From CAYNYF01 sp964401385 (GTDB taxonomy: Bacteria > Planctomycetota > Phycisphaerae > SM23-33), in the NCBI GenBank assembly GCA_964401385.1, contig CAYNYF010000131.1:1-6063 (forward strand): DNA of 6,063 bases, read 5' to 3'. Below are positions 1 through 5,451 of the stretch, piece after piece (position 1 is the stretch's first letter; each line of letters starts with the position of its first letter). A program made the position numbers and the translations under genes. The notes below the pieces were generated by a model, which was not told the DNA's origin, ran no database searches, and saw nothing but the letters and a program-made list of their open reading frames with translations.

Positions 1-828
1 CTCCGGCTGGGCGGCGGCGGAATGGAATTCCTTCACCAGCCCGACGCGGAGGCCGTCGACGGGCTTCTCCAGCTCGGCCGGGTAGTCCGGCACCGGGCGG
101 TCGACGCTGGTTGAGTCGCGCGGGTCGTAGCCGGCCAGCACCGCCAGCAGCAAGGCCGTGTCGGGCACGTCGCGGGCGAGCGGGCCGATCTGGTCCAGCG
201 AGGAGCCGTACGCCACCAGCCCATAGCGGCTGACCCGCCCGTAGGTAGGCTTGAGCCCCACCACCCCGCAGAAGGCCGCCGGCTGGCGGATCGACCCGCC
301 CGTGTCGGAGCCGACGGCCGCGGCGCACATCCGCGCCGCCACGGCCGCAGCCGAGCCGCCGGAGGAGCCGCCGGGCACGCGCGAGGTCTCCCACGGGTTG
401 CGCGCGGGAGCAAAGCCGGAGTTTTCCGTCGAGGAGCCCATGGCGAACTCGTCCATGTTGGTCTTGCCCAGGACGACCGCCCCGGCCGATTCCAGCCTGG
501 CCACGGCCGTGGCGTCGTAGGGGGAGCGGAAATCCGCCAGGATCTTGGAGGAGCAGGTCGTCCGGCCGAAGCGGGTGCAGAGGTTGTCCTTGATGGCGAC
601 GGGCACCCCGGCCAGCAGCCCCAACTCCTCGCCGGCGGAACGCTTGCGGTCCGTCTCCCGGGCGGCGGCCAAGGCCCTCTCGGCGTGGACCTCGTTGTAG
701 GCGCGGAGCTTGCCATCCAAAGCCTCGATGGCGTCCAGGTACGCCCTGGCGGCCTCGACGGCGGAGACGTTCCCCGCGGCGATGGCGTCGCGCAACTGCA
801 CGGCCGACAGATCCCTGGGGCCGCTCAC
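1..828 (-). CDS. gatA: Asp-tRNA(Asn)/Glu-tRNA(Gln) amidotransferase subunit A (partial, C-terminus beyond left edge)
   Basis: GatA is the amidase subunit of GatCAB. It hydrolyses glutamine and passes ammonia to GatB, which amidates Glu-tRNA(Gln) or Asp-tRNA(Asn) in the cytoplasm. I translated 276 codons from a GTG start at 828; a full GatA is about 480-490 residues, so the C-terminal 40% is missing. The amidase-signature Ser-cisSer-Lys triad is intact: Lys80 in GVPVAIKDN, Ser155 in VPGGSSGGSAAA, Ser179 in GSDTGGSIRQPA. This numbering is within one residue of what I recall for S. aureus GatA. The GTG overlaps the gatC stop as GTGA, and a GGAG Shine-Dalgarno (complement of 836-839) lies 7 nt upstream inside gatC, so translational coupling is likely. 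gatB would be expected further left but is outside the window. Identity is very secure; which tRNA it serves is inferred. Confidence 0.97.
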   Translation of the reverse strand, partial: MSGPRDLSAVQLRDAIAAGNVSAVEAARAYLDAIEALDGKLRAYNEVHAERALAAARETDRKRSAGEELGLLAGVPVAIKDNLCTRFGRTTCSSKILADFRSPYDATAVARLESAGAVVLGKTNMDEFAMGSSTENSGFAPARNPWETSRVPGGSSGGSAAAVAARMCAAAVGSDTGGSIRQPAAFCGVVGLKPTYGRVSRYGLVAYGSSLDQIGPLARDVPDTALLLAVLAGYDPRDSTSVDRPVPDYPAELEKPVDGLRVGLVKEFHSAAAQPE

Positions 829-1127
829 TGGCTGTCTCCGATCACTTTCGGAACCTTGTAGAACTGCCCGTCGCGCTGGGGGGCGTTGGCGAGGGCCTGC
901 TCCGGCGGGAGCGAGACGCCCGGGGTGTCCTCGGCGAAGACGTTCTCCACCGGCAGGGCGTGGGCCAGCGGCTCGACGCCGTCGGTGTCCAGCTCCTGGA
1001 GCTTGTCCATGTAGGCAACGATGTCGGCCAACTGCCGGCCGAAGGTGGCCACCTGCTCGTCGGTCAGCTCGATCCGGCTGAGCAGGCCGATGTGGCGAAT
1101 AAGCTTTTCGTCGATCTTTCCGGACAT
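825..1127 (-). CDS. gatC: Asp-tRNA(Asn)/Glu-tRNA(Gln) amidotransferase subunit C
   Basis: GatC is the small scaffold subunit that wraps around the GatA-GatB interface and stabilises the amidotransferase. The product is 100 residues, normal for the family. It begins with the typical MSxKI...RHIGLLSRIELTDEQ helix (residues 1-25), has a second helix with QLADIVAYMDKLQELDTDGVEPLAH (about 32-56), and ends with the usual extended segment holding an R-DG-FYKVPKVI motif (about 85-97). The ATG at 1127 is chosen because the conserved N-terminus starts there; purine-rich GGAAGG and GGGAGG lie just upstream (the latter complementary to 1139-1144). It is first in a gatC-gatA transcript, with a strong sigma70-like promoter about 45 bp upstream. 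Confidence 0.96.
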   Translation of the reverse strand: MSGKIDEKLIRHIGLLSRIELTDEQVATFGRQLADIVAYMDKLQELDTDGVEPLAHALPVENVFAEDTPGVSLPPEQALANAPQRDGQFYKVPKVIGDSQ

Positions 1128-1171
1128 GTCCTTCCGCGCCTCCCGCCGATCAGACCCGGGCGGCCCGCGCG

Positions 1172-1200
1172 ATCATGCGGCAAGCATCCGTCCCTGTCAA
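1172..1200 (-). promoter_or_regulatory. sigma70-type promoter of gatCA
   Basis: On the minus strand a perfect -35 TTGACA (complement of 1195-1200) is followed by a 17-bp spacer and a -10 CATGAT (complement of 1172-1177, 4 of 6 consensus bases). It points at gatC and would give a leader of roughly 40 nt. It sits back-to-back with the infA promoter. Transcription from it has not been shown. Confidence 0.6.
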
Positions 1201-1235
1201 CCGCCGGCAAACCCGCAAAACCGGCGAGGACGACG

Positions 1236-1264
1236 TTGACGCCGCCGACGAGACACGGTATATT
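1236..1264 (+). promoter_or_regulatory. sigma70-type promoter of infA
   Basis: TTGACG (1236-1241, 5 of 6) and TATATT (1259-1264, 5 of 6) are separated by exactly 17 bp and point at infA. The predicted transcript start near 1271 leaves a 5' leader of about 30 nt. Its -35 lies 35 bp from the -35 of the divergent gatCA promoter. Confidence 0.65.
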
Positions 1265-1300
1265 GCCGCGGCCAGGCTGGCAGAGGAAAAACACTTACGT

Positions 1301-1528
1301 ATGGGCAAAACCGAGCCTATCGAGATGGAAGCGCGCGTGATCGAGGCGCTGCCCAACGCCATGTTCCGACTGGAAGTCGAAATGGGCGAGAGGACCCACC
1401 AGCTCATCGGCCACATTTCCGGAAAGATGCGCCGCCACTATATCCGCATTCTCCCCGGCGACCGGGTGATCATCCAGCTCAGCCCGTACGACCTGACCAA
1501 GGCCCGGATCGTCTATCGCCAGCGGTAA
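1301..1528 (+). CDS. infA: translation initiation factor IF-1
   Basis: IF-1 is a single OB-fold protein that binds the ribosomal A site on the 30S subunit and helps IF-2 and IF-3 during initiation. The 75-residue product aligns end to end with the family: IEMEARVIEALPNAMFRLE (7-25), HISGKMRRHYIRILPGD (38-54) and SPYDLTKARIVYRQR (61-75). E. coli IF-1 is 72 residues. The difference is a three-residue insertion in the strand-connecting loop at about 30-34 (EMGERTHQLIGHISG here against ENGHVVTAHISG). The frame is open further upstream, but the ATG at 1301 starts the conserved protein. A GAGGA (1283-1287) lies 13 nt before it, a rather long spacing. The gene has its own promoter and a GC-rich hairpin after the stop, so it appears to be transcribed alone. 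Confidence 0.96.
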   Translation: MGKTEPIEMEARVIEALPNAMFRLEVEMGERTHQLIGHISGKMRRHYIRILPGDRVIIQLSPYDLTKARIVYRQR

Positions 1529-1606
1529 AAGCGCCGCCCGCCAAGGCCGCCCCGCAATCCCCCCAGCCGCGGATTCGGTGTTCCCCCGTCGGGCGGCTTG
1601 GCGCTT
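1529..1606 (+). terminator. GC-rich inverted repeat after infA, possible terminator
   Basis: Immediately after the infA stop, AAGCGCC (1529-1535) pairs with GGCGCTT (1600-1606), and inside it GCCGCCC (1546-1552) pairs with GGGCGGC (1591-1597), giving a two-part stem with an asymmetric internal loop. On the plus strand it has only two T residues after the stem, so it is not a classical intrinsic terminator. On the minus strand it is followed by TTTT. Its right arm overlaps the -35 of the next promoter. Confidence 0.35.
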
Positions 1607-1633
1607 GAGAAGGCGCCGCGCCGGCCGCATAAT
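1605..1633 (+). promoter_or_regulatory. sigma70-type promoter of the methyltransferase gene
   Basis: TTGAGA (1605-1610, 5 of 6) and CATAAT (1628-1633, 5 of 6) are separated by 17 bp. A transcript start near 1640 would leave a leader of about 30 nt before the ATG at 1672. The -35 shares two bases with the end of the infA hairpin. Confidence 0.6.
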
Positions 1634-1671
1634 GCCGCCGGTCTCGCGGCGCCGCCCGCGGCGGAAAGACA

Positions 1672-2247
1672 ATGGCCAACGAGAAACAATTCCGGCTGAG
1701 AACGAAGTTCGTCGCCACCCGCGGCGTGCGCGAGTATCGCGCCACCATTGCCGAGTGGGTCCGCCCGGACGACGTGGTCCTGGAGATCGGCTGCGAGTGG
1801 GGCACGACCACCGTTCTGATCGCGCCGCACTGCAAGCAGGTCATCGGCACGGACGTCAGCCCGGAGGTAATCGAGCGCGCCCGCCGGCGCCACCCGCACA
1901 TCCGCTTCGAAGTGCTCGACGCCTTCGACGTGCGGGCGGCGGCCGGGCTGGGCGACCACTTCGACAAGATCTACATCGACATGTCCGGCCTGTCGGGATA
2001 TCGGTCGCTGCTGGACACGATTTCGCTTCTGAACATGTACGCCACGGTGTTCCGGCCGGAAGCGATCGTCATCAAGAGCGGCGCGCTGAGGGACTTCGCG
2101 GCCAACTGCATCCCCTGGCGCGGGGGCGAGTCGGCCCCGCCGGCCCGGCCGCGTTCCCATCCGCCATCCTCGCCGGGGCCGCCGTCCGGCCGGGTCGCCC
2201 GCGGCCGCCGCAACGGAAGCGGCGGGCCAAGCGCCAAGGAGGCCTAA
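1672..2247 (+). CDS. class I SAM-dependent methyltransferase, substrate unknown
   Basis: A 191-residue Rossmann-fold methyltransferase. The SAM-binding loop is VLEIGCEWGTTT (36-47), the acidic residue at the end of strand 2 is Asp61 (GTDVS), and the next loop has DAFDV (83-87). Strand 4 is KIYIDMSGLSG (99-109) and strand 5 is AIVIKSGAL (131-139). Asp103 and Lys135 sit where RlmE/FtsJ-type 2'-O-methyltransferases carry catalytic Asp and Lys, and Lys12 could be the N-terminal Lys; this comparison is from memory and is inference. The recognisable fold stops near residue 150. The remaining 40 residues are rich in Pro, Arg, Ser and Gly, look disordered and basic, and are encoded by GC-rich repetitive DNA. 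A weak GGAAAG precedes the ATG. The stop overlaps that of the convergent GNAT gene. The fold is secure; an RNA substrate is a guess from the translation-gene setting. Confidence 0.85.
   Translation: MANEKQFRLRTKFVATRGVREYRATIAEWVRPDDVVLEIGCEWGTTTVLIAPHCKQVIGTDVSPEVIERARRRHPHIRFEVLDAFDVRAAAGLGDHFDKIYIDMSGLSGYRSLLDTISLLNMYATVFRPEAIVIKSGALRDFAANCIPWRGGESAPPARPRSHPPSSPGPPSGRVARGRRNGSGGPSAKEA
2205..2225 (-). terminator. perfect hairpin just past the GNAT stop, inside the convergent gene
   Basis: CCGCCGC (2205-2211) and GCGGCGG (2219-2225) form a perfect 7-bp stem around a 7-nt loop. It lies 18 nt beyond the stop of the minus-strand acetyltransferase gene and within the low-complexity tail of the plus-strand methyltransferase. 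There is no T-run on the minus side, so at best it is a pause or RNA-end-stabilising structure. Confidence 0.3.
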
Positions 2248-3152
2248 TTCAGCTCTCGCCGGAAGGCGTAGGTCCAGTCGGCCGCGCGGAAGCCGTAATT
2301 GCTGTAGAACAGGAACGCCCGATAGTTCCGCCAGTCCGTGCTGATGCCGGCGTGGCGATAGCCTTTTGCGTGGGCCTCCTTCAGCGCCCGCTGGAGCAGG
2401 CACAGGCCCAGGCGACGGCCCTGGAGCCGCTGGGTGACCCACAGTTCCAGGACGAACAACCAGTCCTGCGCCTCGGCCGCCGGGGAAGATTCTCCGTCGG
2501 AGATGCAGTAGCACGATCCGACATCCCCGCCGTCGCGGATCGCCCTGACGCGGACGTTGGGCCGCTGCCCGCGGCCGGCTTCCCACTCGACCTTGATCTC
2601 GGCCGGGATGTCCGCCGGCGCCGGCTCGACGGGCTCGTAGTCCGGCCAGTCCAGGAATACCTCGCCCTGAGACAGCTCGTAATCATTGAACTGAAGCAGG
2701 GCGCGGACGTGGTCCAGACGGTCGGAAAGATGGGCCGGCAGCAGGTAATAGAACCCGTACCGGCACCTCGACTCGAACGCCTTGACCTGGGTCAGCTTCT
2801 GCCGCCGGCAGTGCTCCTCGGCCGCCTCCAGGAGCAACTGCCCCGCCGCCCGGCGGCCCCTGCGATAGCCCAGGAAGCGAATCACGCCCTGCTCGGTGTC
2901 CGCCTCCTTCTCCGGCCGCTCCACGGCGGCGTGGACGAATCCGAGAATCGACGTTCCCTCCGTGGCGACGAAGGCTGCCTCGGAGTGCAGGCGCTTGTCG
3001 CTGGTGCCCTCGCCGGCCGCGGGGGCCAGGGCGGCGGCGAACTCATCCACGCCGACCGGGTGGCAATGCGGCACGCCGCGGATCAGTTCGTTGTAGAGCG
3101 AAGTCAGCTCGCCGGCCATCGCCGGCTCATACGGAACGACGTTCATCGGCAT
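2244..3152 (-). CDS. tandem-domain GNAT family N-acetyltransferase
   Basis: GNAT enzymes transfer an acyl group from acyl-CoA to an amine; the substrate here is unknown. The product is 302 residues from the ATG at 3152 (300 from the ATG at 3146). Two GNAT-like halves are visible, numbered from the second ATG. The N-terminal half has an acyl-CoA loop like RRGRRAAGQLLLEAAEEH (about 95-112). The C-terminal half has LFVLELWVTQRLQGRRLG (about 230-247) followed by a helix, then a NYRAFLFYSNYGFR (274-287) motif typical of the GNAT C-terminus. I prefer 3152 because a GGAG lies about 10 nt upstream; the frame is open to 3224, but that extension looks unlike protein. It begins 26 bp inside the end of the GrpB-family gene, so translation is probably coupled. 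The stop TAG overlaps the methyltransferase TAA. Family call is good; specificity is not recognised. Confidence 0.85.
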   Translation of the reverse strand: MPMNVVPYEPAMAGELTSLYNELIRGVPHCHPVGVDEFAAALAPAAGEGTSDKRLHSEAAFVATEGTSILGFVHAAVERPEKEADTEQGVIRFLGYRRGRRAAGQLLLEAAEEHCRRQKLTQVKAFESRCRYGFYYLLPAHLSDRLDHVRALLQFNDYELSQGEVFLDWPDYEPVEPAPADIPAEIKVEWEAGRGQRPNVRVRAIRDGGDVGSCYCISDGESSPAAEAQDWLFVLELWVTQRLQGRRLGLCLLQRALKEAHAKGYRHAGISTDWRNYRAFLFYSNYGFRAADWTYAFRRELN

Positions 3153-3702
3153 CCGCCTTTCTCTCCCCGTGGCGCCCGCCAGCCAGCTCACAGATGCGTT
3201 TGACGAAGGCGCCCTTGCCGTCAACGTACGCGCCCCGGTCCGTGCGGAACCTGCGGGCGAGGTCCCGTTTCAGCTCGGCGTATTCGGCCGCGGAGGCCGG
3301 ATGCGTGCGAAGGTAGTCGCGGAAGGCCAGGGTGCGGACCCAGAAGTCCGAAGCCGGCTCGCCGAGCGAGAGATGATGGGTGCTCGCCTGGCCGTCGGCG
3401 GTCCTGCGGACGAAATACCGCCTGTCGGGCACGTCCTGCATGTCTCTTTCGCCCCACTCATAGCCCAGCCGCGCCAGGTCGGGGATGAGGGCCTCGGCGG
3501 CGGCGAGGCTTTCCACGGAGGCGCCGATGTCGATGATGGGCTTGGCCAGCATGCCGGGGATGGCCGTGCTGCCCACGTGCACGATGGTTCCGATGCGCCC
3601 GCCGAGGGCGTCGCGCAGACGTTGGGCCTCGGCCTCGAACAGGCCCACCCACCCGGGCTGATACGGCAGCAGCCGCACAACGCCCTTCTCCAATCCGATC
3701 AT
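3127..3702 (-). CDS. GrpB/UPF0157 family protein (nucleotidyltransferase-like fold)
   Basis: A 191-residue member of the GrpB (UPF0157, PF04229) family, whose fold is related to nucleotidyltransferases and whose biochemical role is mostly undefined. Diagnostic segments are VRLLPYQPGWVGLFEAEA (9-26), the core HVGSTAIPGMLAKPIIDIG (42-60) with the GS pair and Asp58, the RRYF-HHLSL region (94-113), and RTLAFRDYLRTHP...YAELKRDLA...DRGAYVDGKGAFV (123-167). The length is typical. The ATG at 3702 has a GGGAG six nt upstream, which sits largely in the loop of a 4-bp GCAC/GTGC hairpin, too short to matter much. The gene follows asnS after 41 bp with no clear terminator and overlaps the GNAT gene, so the three look co-transcribed. 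The C-terminal 15 residues are charged and low complexity. A relation to tRNA or nucleotide metabolism is suggested only by context. Confidence 0.9.
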   Translation of the reverse strand: MIGLEKGVVRLLPYQPGWVGLFEAEAQRLRDALGGRIGTIVHVGSTAIPGMLAKPIIDIGASVESLAAAEALIPDLARLGYEWGERDMQDVPDRRYFVRRTADGQASTHHLSLGEPASDFWVRTLAFRDYLRTHPASAAEYAELKRDLARRFRTDRGAYVDGKGAFVKRICELAGGRHGERKADADERRSV

Positions 3703-3743
3703 CGAGCACTCCCGTGCGCCCCACCCGCCGGCGCCCTTGGATT

Positions 3744-5114
3744 TCAGAATTCCGCGCTTCGCGGTGTCCGCGGGAAGGGGATCACGTCGCGGATGTTGGC
3801 CATGCCGGTGGCGAATTGGACGGTCCTCTCCAGCCCCAGGCCGAAGCCGGCGTGGGGGACGCTGCCGTAGCGGCGGAGGTCCAGGTACCACCAGTAGTCG
3901 TCCGGGTTCATGCCCTGCCCCCGCATGCGCTGGGTCAGCACGTCCAGCCGCTCCTCGCGCTGTGCCCCGCCGATGATCTCGCCCACCTTGGGCACGAGCA
4001 CGTCCATGGCCGCGACCGTCCGCCCATCGTCGGCCAGCCGCATGTAGAACGGCTTGATGGCCGCGGGAAAGTCCGTCACGATCACCGGCTTCTTGAAGGT
4101 CTGCTCCGTCAGGAAGCGCTCGTGCTCGGTTTGCAGGTCGTTGCCCCAGGCTGGGGGGAACTCCCATTTCCTCTCGGCCTTTTCCAGGATTTCCACCGCC
4201 TCGGTGTAGCTGAGCCGCTGGAAGTCGCTCTCGGCGACGCGGCCGAGCGTCTCCAGGACCGTGTTGTCGATCCGCTGGTTGAAGAACTCGACGTCGTCGG
4301 TGCAGCGGGCCAGCACCGCCGAGAAGATGTGCTTGAGAAACTCCTCGGCCAGGTCGGCCGCCCCGGCGAGATCGCAGAAGGCCATCTCCGGCTCGACCAT
4401 CCAGAACTCCGCCAGGTGGCGCGGCGTGTTGGAGTTTTCCGCGCGGAAGGTCGGACCGAAGGTGTAGACCTTGCCCATGGCGCAGGCGTAGGCCTCCGCC
4501 CCCAGTTGCCCGGAGACGGTCAGGTTGGTCCGCCGGCCGAAGAAGTCCGCCTCGAAGTCCTGCTGCCCCGGCTCCAGCGTGGTCACGCGGAACATCTCGC
4601 CGGCCCCCTCGCAGTCGCTGGCGGTGATGATGGGCGTGTGGACGTAGAGAAATCCCCGCGCCTGGAAGAACTCGTGAACGGCGGCGCAGATGGCGTTGCG
4701 GACGCGGGCGACGGCGCCGAAGGTGTTCGTCCGCGGGCGCAGGTGCGCCTGGGATCGCAGGAACTCGAACGTGTGCCGCTTGGGCTGGATGGGATATTTT
4801 TCCGCATCGGCCGTGCCGATCACGCGGACCTCCGATGCCTGAACCTCCACGCGCTGGCCCTTGCCCTGGCTTTCGACCAGCCGGCCGGCGGCGATGACCG
4901 ACGCCCCCGCCGTCAGGTGGGCGATCTCGCTCTCGTAGTTGGCCAGCTTGGCGTCGGCGACGATCTGGATCGCCGCCAGGCAGGAGCCGTCGTTGAGGGT
5001 GACAAAGCTGAAGCCCCCCTTGGAGTGGCGCACGGATCGCACCCACCCGGCCAGGGCCAGCTCCGCGCCCACCGGCACGTCCGTCAAAGCGTCCTTGATC
5101 GCGGTTGTCTTCAT
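3744..5114 (-). CDS. asnS: asparaginyl-tRNA synthetase
   Basis: AsnRS attaches asparagine to tRNA(Asn) using ATP, in the cytoplasm. The 456-residue product is close to the usual bacterial length. The N-terminal OB-fold anticodon-binding domain spans about residues 1-105 (LAGWVRSVRHSKGGFSFVTLNDGS at 21-44). The class II catalytic core follows: motif 2 as TFRAENSNTPRHLAEFWMVEPE (222-243, with Arg224) and motif 3 as GFGLGLERTVQF (423-434, Arg430), then IRDVIPFPRTP (441-451). The RHLAEFWMVEPE form and the overall length favour AsnRS over AspRS. The ATG at 5114 is preceded by GGAGGA with a 5-nt spacer, much stronger than anything at the upstream in-frame ATG at 5150. A sigma70-like promoter overlaps that 5150 codon, which would leave a leader of only about 15 nt and so no room for a T-box. 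It is first in the likely asnS-GrpB-GNAT operon. Confidence 0.96.
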   Translation of the reverse strand: MKTTAIKDALTDVPVGAELALAGWVRSVRHSKGGFSFVTLNDGSCLAAIQIVADAKLANYESEIAHLTAGASVIAAGRLVESQGKGQRVEVQASEVRVIGTADAEKYPIQPKRHTFEFLRSQAHLRPRTNTFGAVARVRNAICAAVHEFFQARGFLYVHTPIITASDCEGAGEMFRVTTLEPGQQDFEADFFGRRTNLTVSGQLGAEAYACAMGKVYTFGPTFRAENSNTPRHLAEFWMVEPEMAFCDLAGAADLAEEFLKHIFSAVLARCTDDVEFFNQRIDNTVLETLGRVAESDFQRLSYTEAVEILEKAERKWEFPPAWGNDLQTEHERFLTEQTFKKPVIVTDFPAAIKPFYMRLADDGRTVAAMDVLVPKVGEIIGGAQREERLDVLTQRMRGQGMNPDDYWWYLDLRRYGSVPHAGFGLGLERTVQFATGMANIRDVIPFPRTPRSAEF

Positions 5115-5119
5115 CGTTT

Positions 5120-5125
5120 TCCTCC
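5120..5125 (-). promoter_or_regulatory. strong Shine-Dalgarno of asnS that fixes the start codon
   Basis: GGAGGA on the minus strand, 5 nt before the ATG at 5112-5114. It selects this start over the in-frame ATG at 5148-5150, which would add 12 residues with no family similarity. Confidence 0.8.
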
Positions 5126-5135
5126 GACCGCAGCT

Positions 5136-5164
5136 ATCATCAGCCGGCATCCGCCACCTGTCAA
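5136..5164 (-). promoter_or_regulatory. sigma70-type promoter of asnS
   Basis: On the minus strand a perfect -35 TTGACA (complement of 5159-5164) and a -10 GATGAT (complement of 5136-5141, 4 of 6) are separated by 17 bp. The spacer carries CGGATGC, the same heptamer found in the gatCA promoter spacer, shifted by one base. The predicted leader is very short. Confidence 0.55.
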
Positions 5165-5229
5165 CTCACCTGCACTCGACACGCGAGGCGAGAGGGCCCA
5201 AGCTCGTCACGGAGAGGTCTGCCCGCCTG

Positions 5230-5245
5230 TCCCGGCGCGCCGGGA
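5230..5245. repeat. perfect 16-bp palindrome upstream of asnS
   Basis: TCCCGGCG followed directly by its reverse complement CGCCGGGA. It is flanked by a 9-bp direct repeat GCCCGCCTG at 5221-5229 and 5254-5262, and followed by nine consecutive G residues at 5262-5270. It lies about 65 bp upstream of the asnS -35. It could be a protein-binding site or a cruciform, or simply a product of GC-rich sequence. Confidence 0.5.
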
Positions 5246-5269
5246 TCGGGCAGGCCCGCCTGGGGGGGG

Positions 5270-5451
5270 GAGACCACGAATTACACGCCTGCCCGACAGC
5301 CCTGCCCGCAAGCTGGCACGCGGGTGTCAGGCGGGAATTACGGCGAATTCCACGAATGCCTTCCTTTTTCTGAGCGACTTCTTCCCAATTCGTGCAATTC
5401 GTTAGAATTCCCGCCTGCAAGATGGTGGGCAGGCGTGTCATTCGTGGACTC
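5270..5451. repeat. nested inverted-repeat element with ATTCGTG words
   Basis: This intergenic block is a mosaic of two nested inverted repeats. The outer arms are 5270-5294 and 5427-5451 (25 bp, 23 matching, core CCACGAAT..CACGCCTGCCC). The inner arms are 5329-5357 and 5388-5416 (29 bp, 24 matching, AGGCGGGAATT against AATTCCCGCCT), with a 30-nt pyrimidine-rich centre. A direct repeat also runs from GCAAG(C/A)TGG to GTGTCA at 5308-5329 and 5417-5440. The word ATTCGT occurs four times on the plus and twice on the minus strand. It encodes no recognisable protein. The architecture suggests a non-autonomous dispersed repeat (REP or MITE-like), but copies elsewhere cannot be seen from this window and there is no clear target-site duplication. 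Confidence 0.6.

Noticed and set aside
1578..3203. A 541-codon open frame on the plus strand
   Set aside because: It crosses the methyltransferase and the antisense of the GNAT gene, has Arg/Pro/Ala/Gly-rich composition and no family motif. GC-rich DNA commonly leaves such frames open.
3127..5046. One 639-codon minus-strand frame that would fuse asnS-region sequence to the GrpB protein
   Set aside because: Only the last 191 residues are GrpB; the first part is an out-of-frame reading of asnS. The ATG at 3702 with GGGAG is the real start.
5115..5200. T-box or other amino-acid-sensing leader in front of asnS
   Set aside because: The predicted leader is about 15 nt and I find no T-box sequence or antiterminator-like stem.
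3714..5405. A 563-codon open frame on the plus strand opposite asnS
   Set aside because: It is the antisense of asnS, with Val/Gly/Arg/Leu-rich sequence lacking any recognisable domain, and it runs into the repeat element.
5270..5451. CRISPR array or complete insertion sequence
   Set aside because: The repeats are few, imperfect and partly inverted, without regular spacers; there is no transposase frame and no clear target-site duplication.
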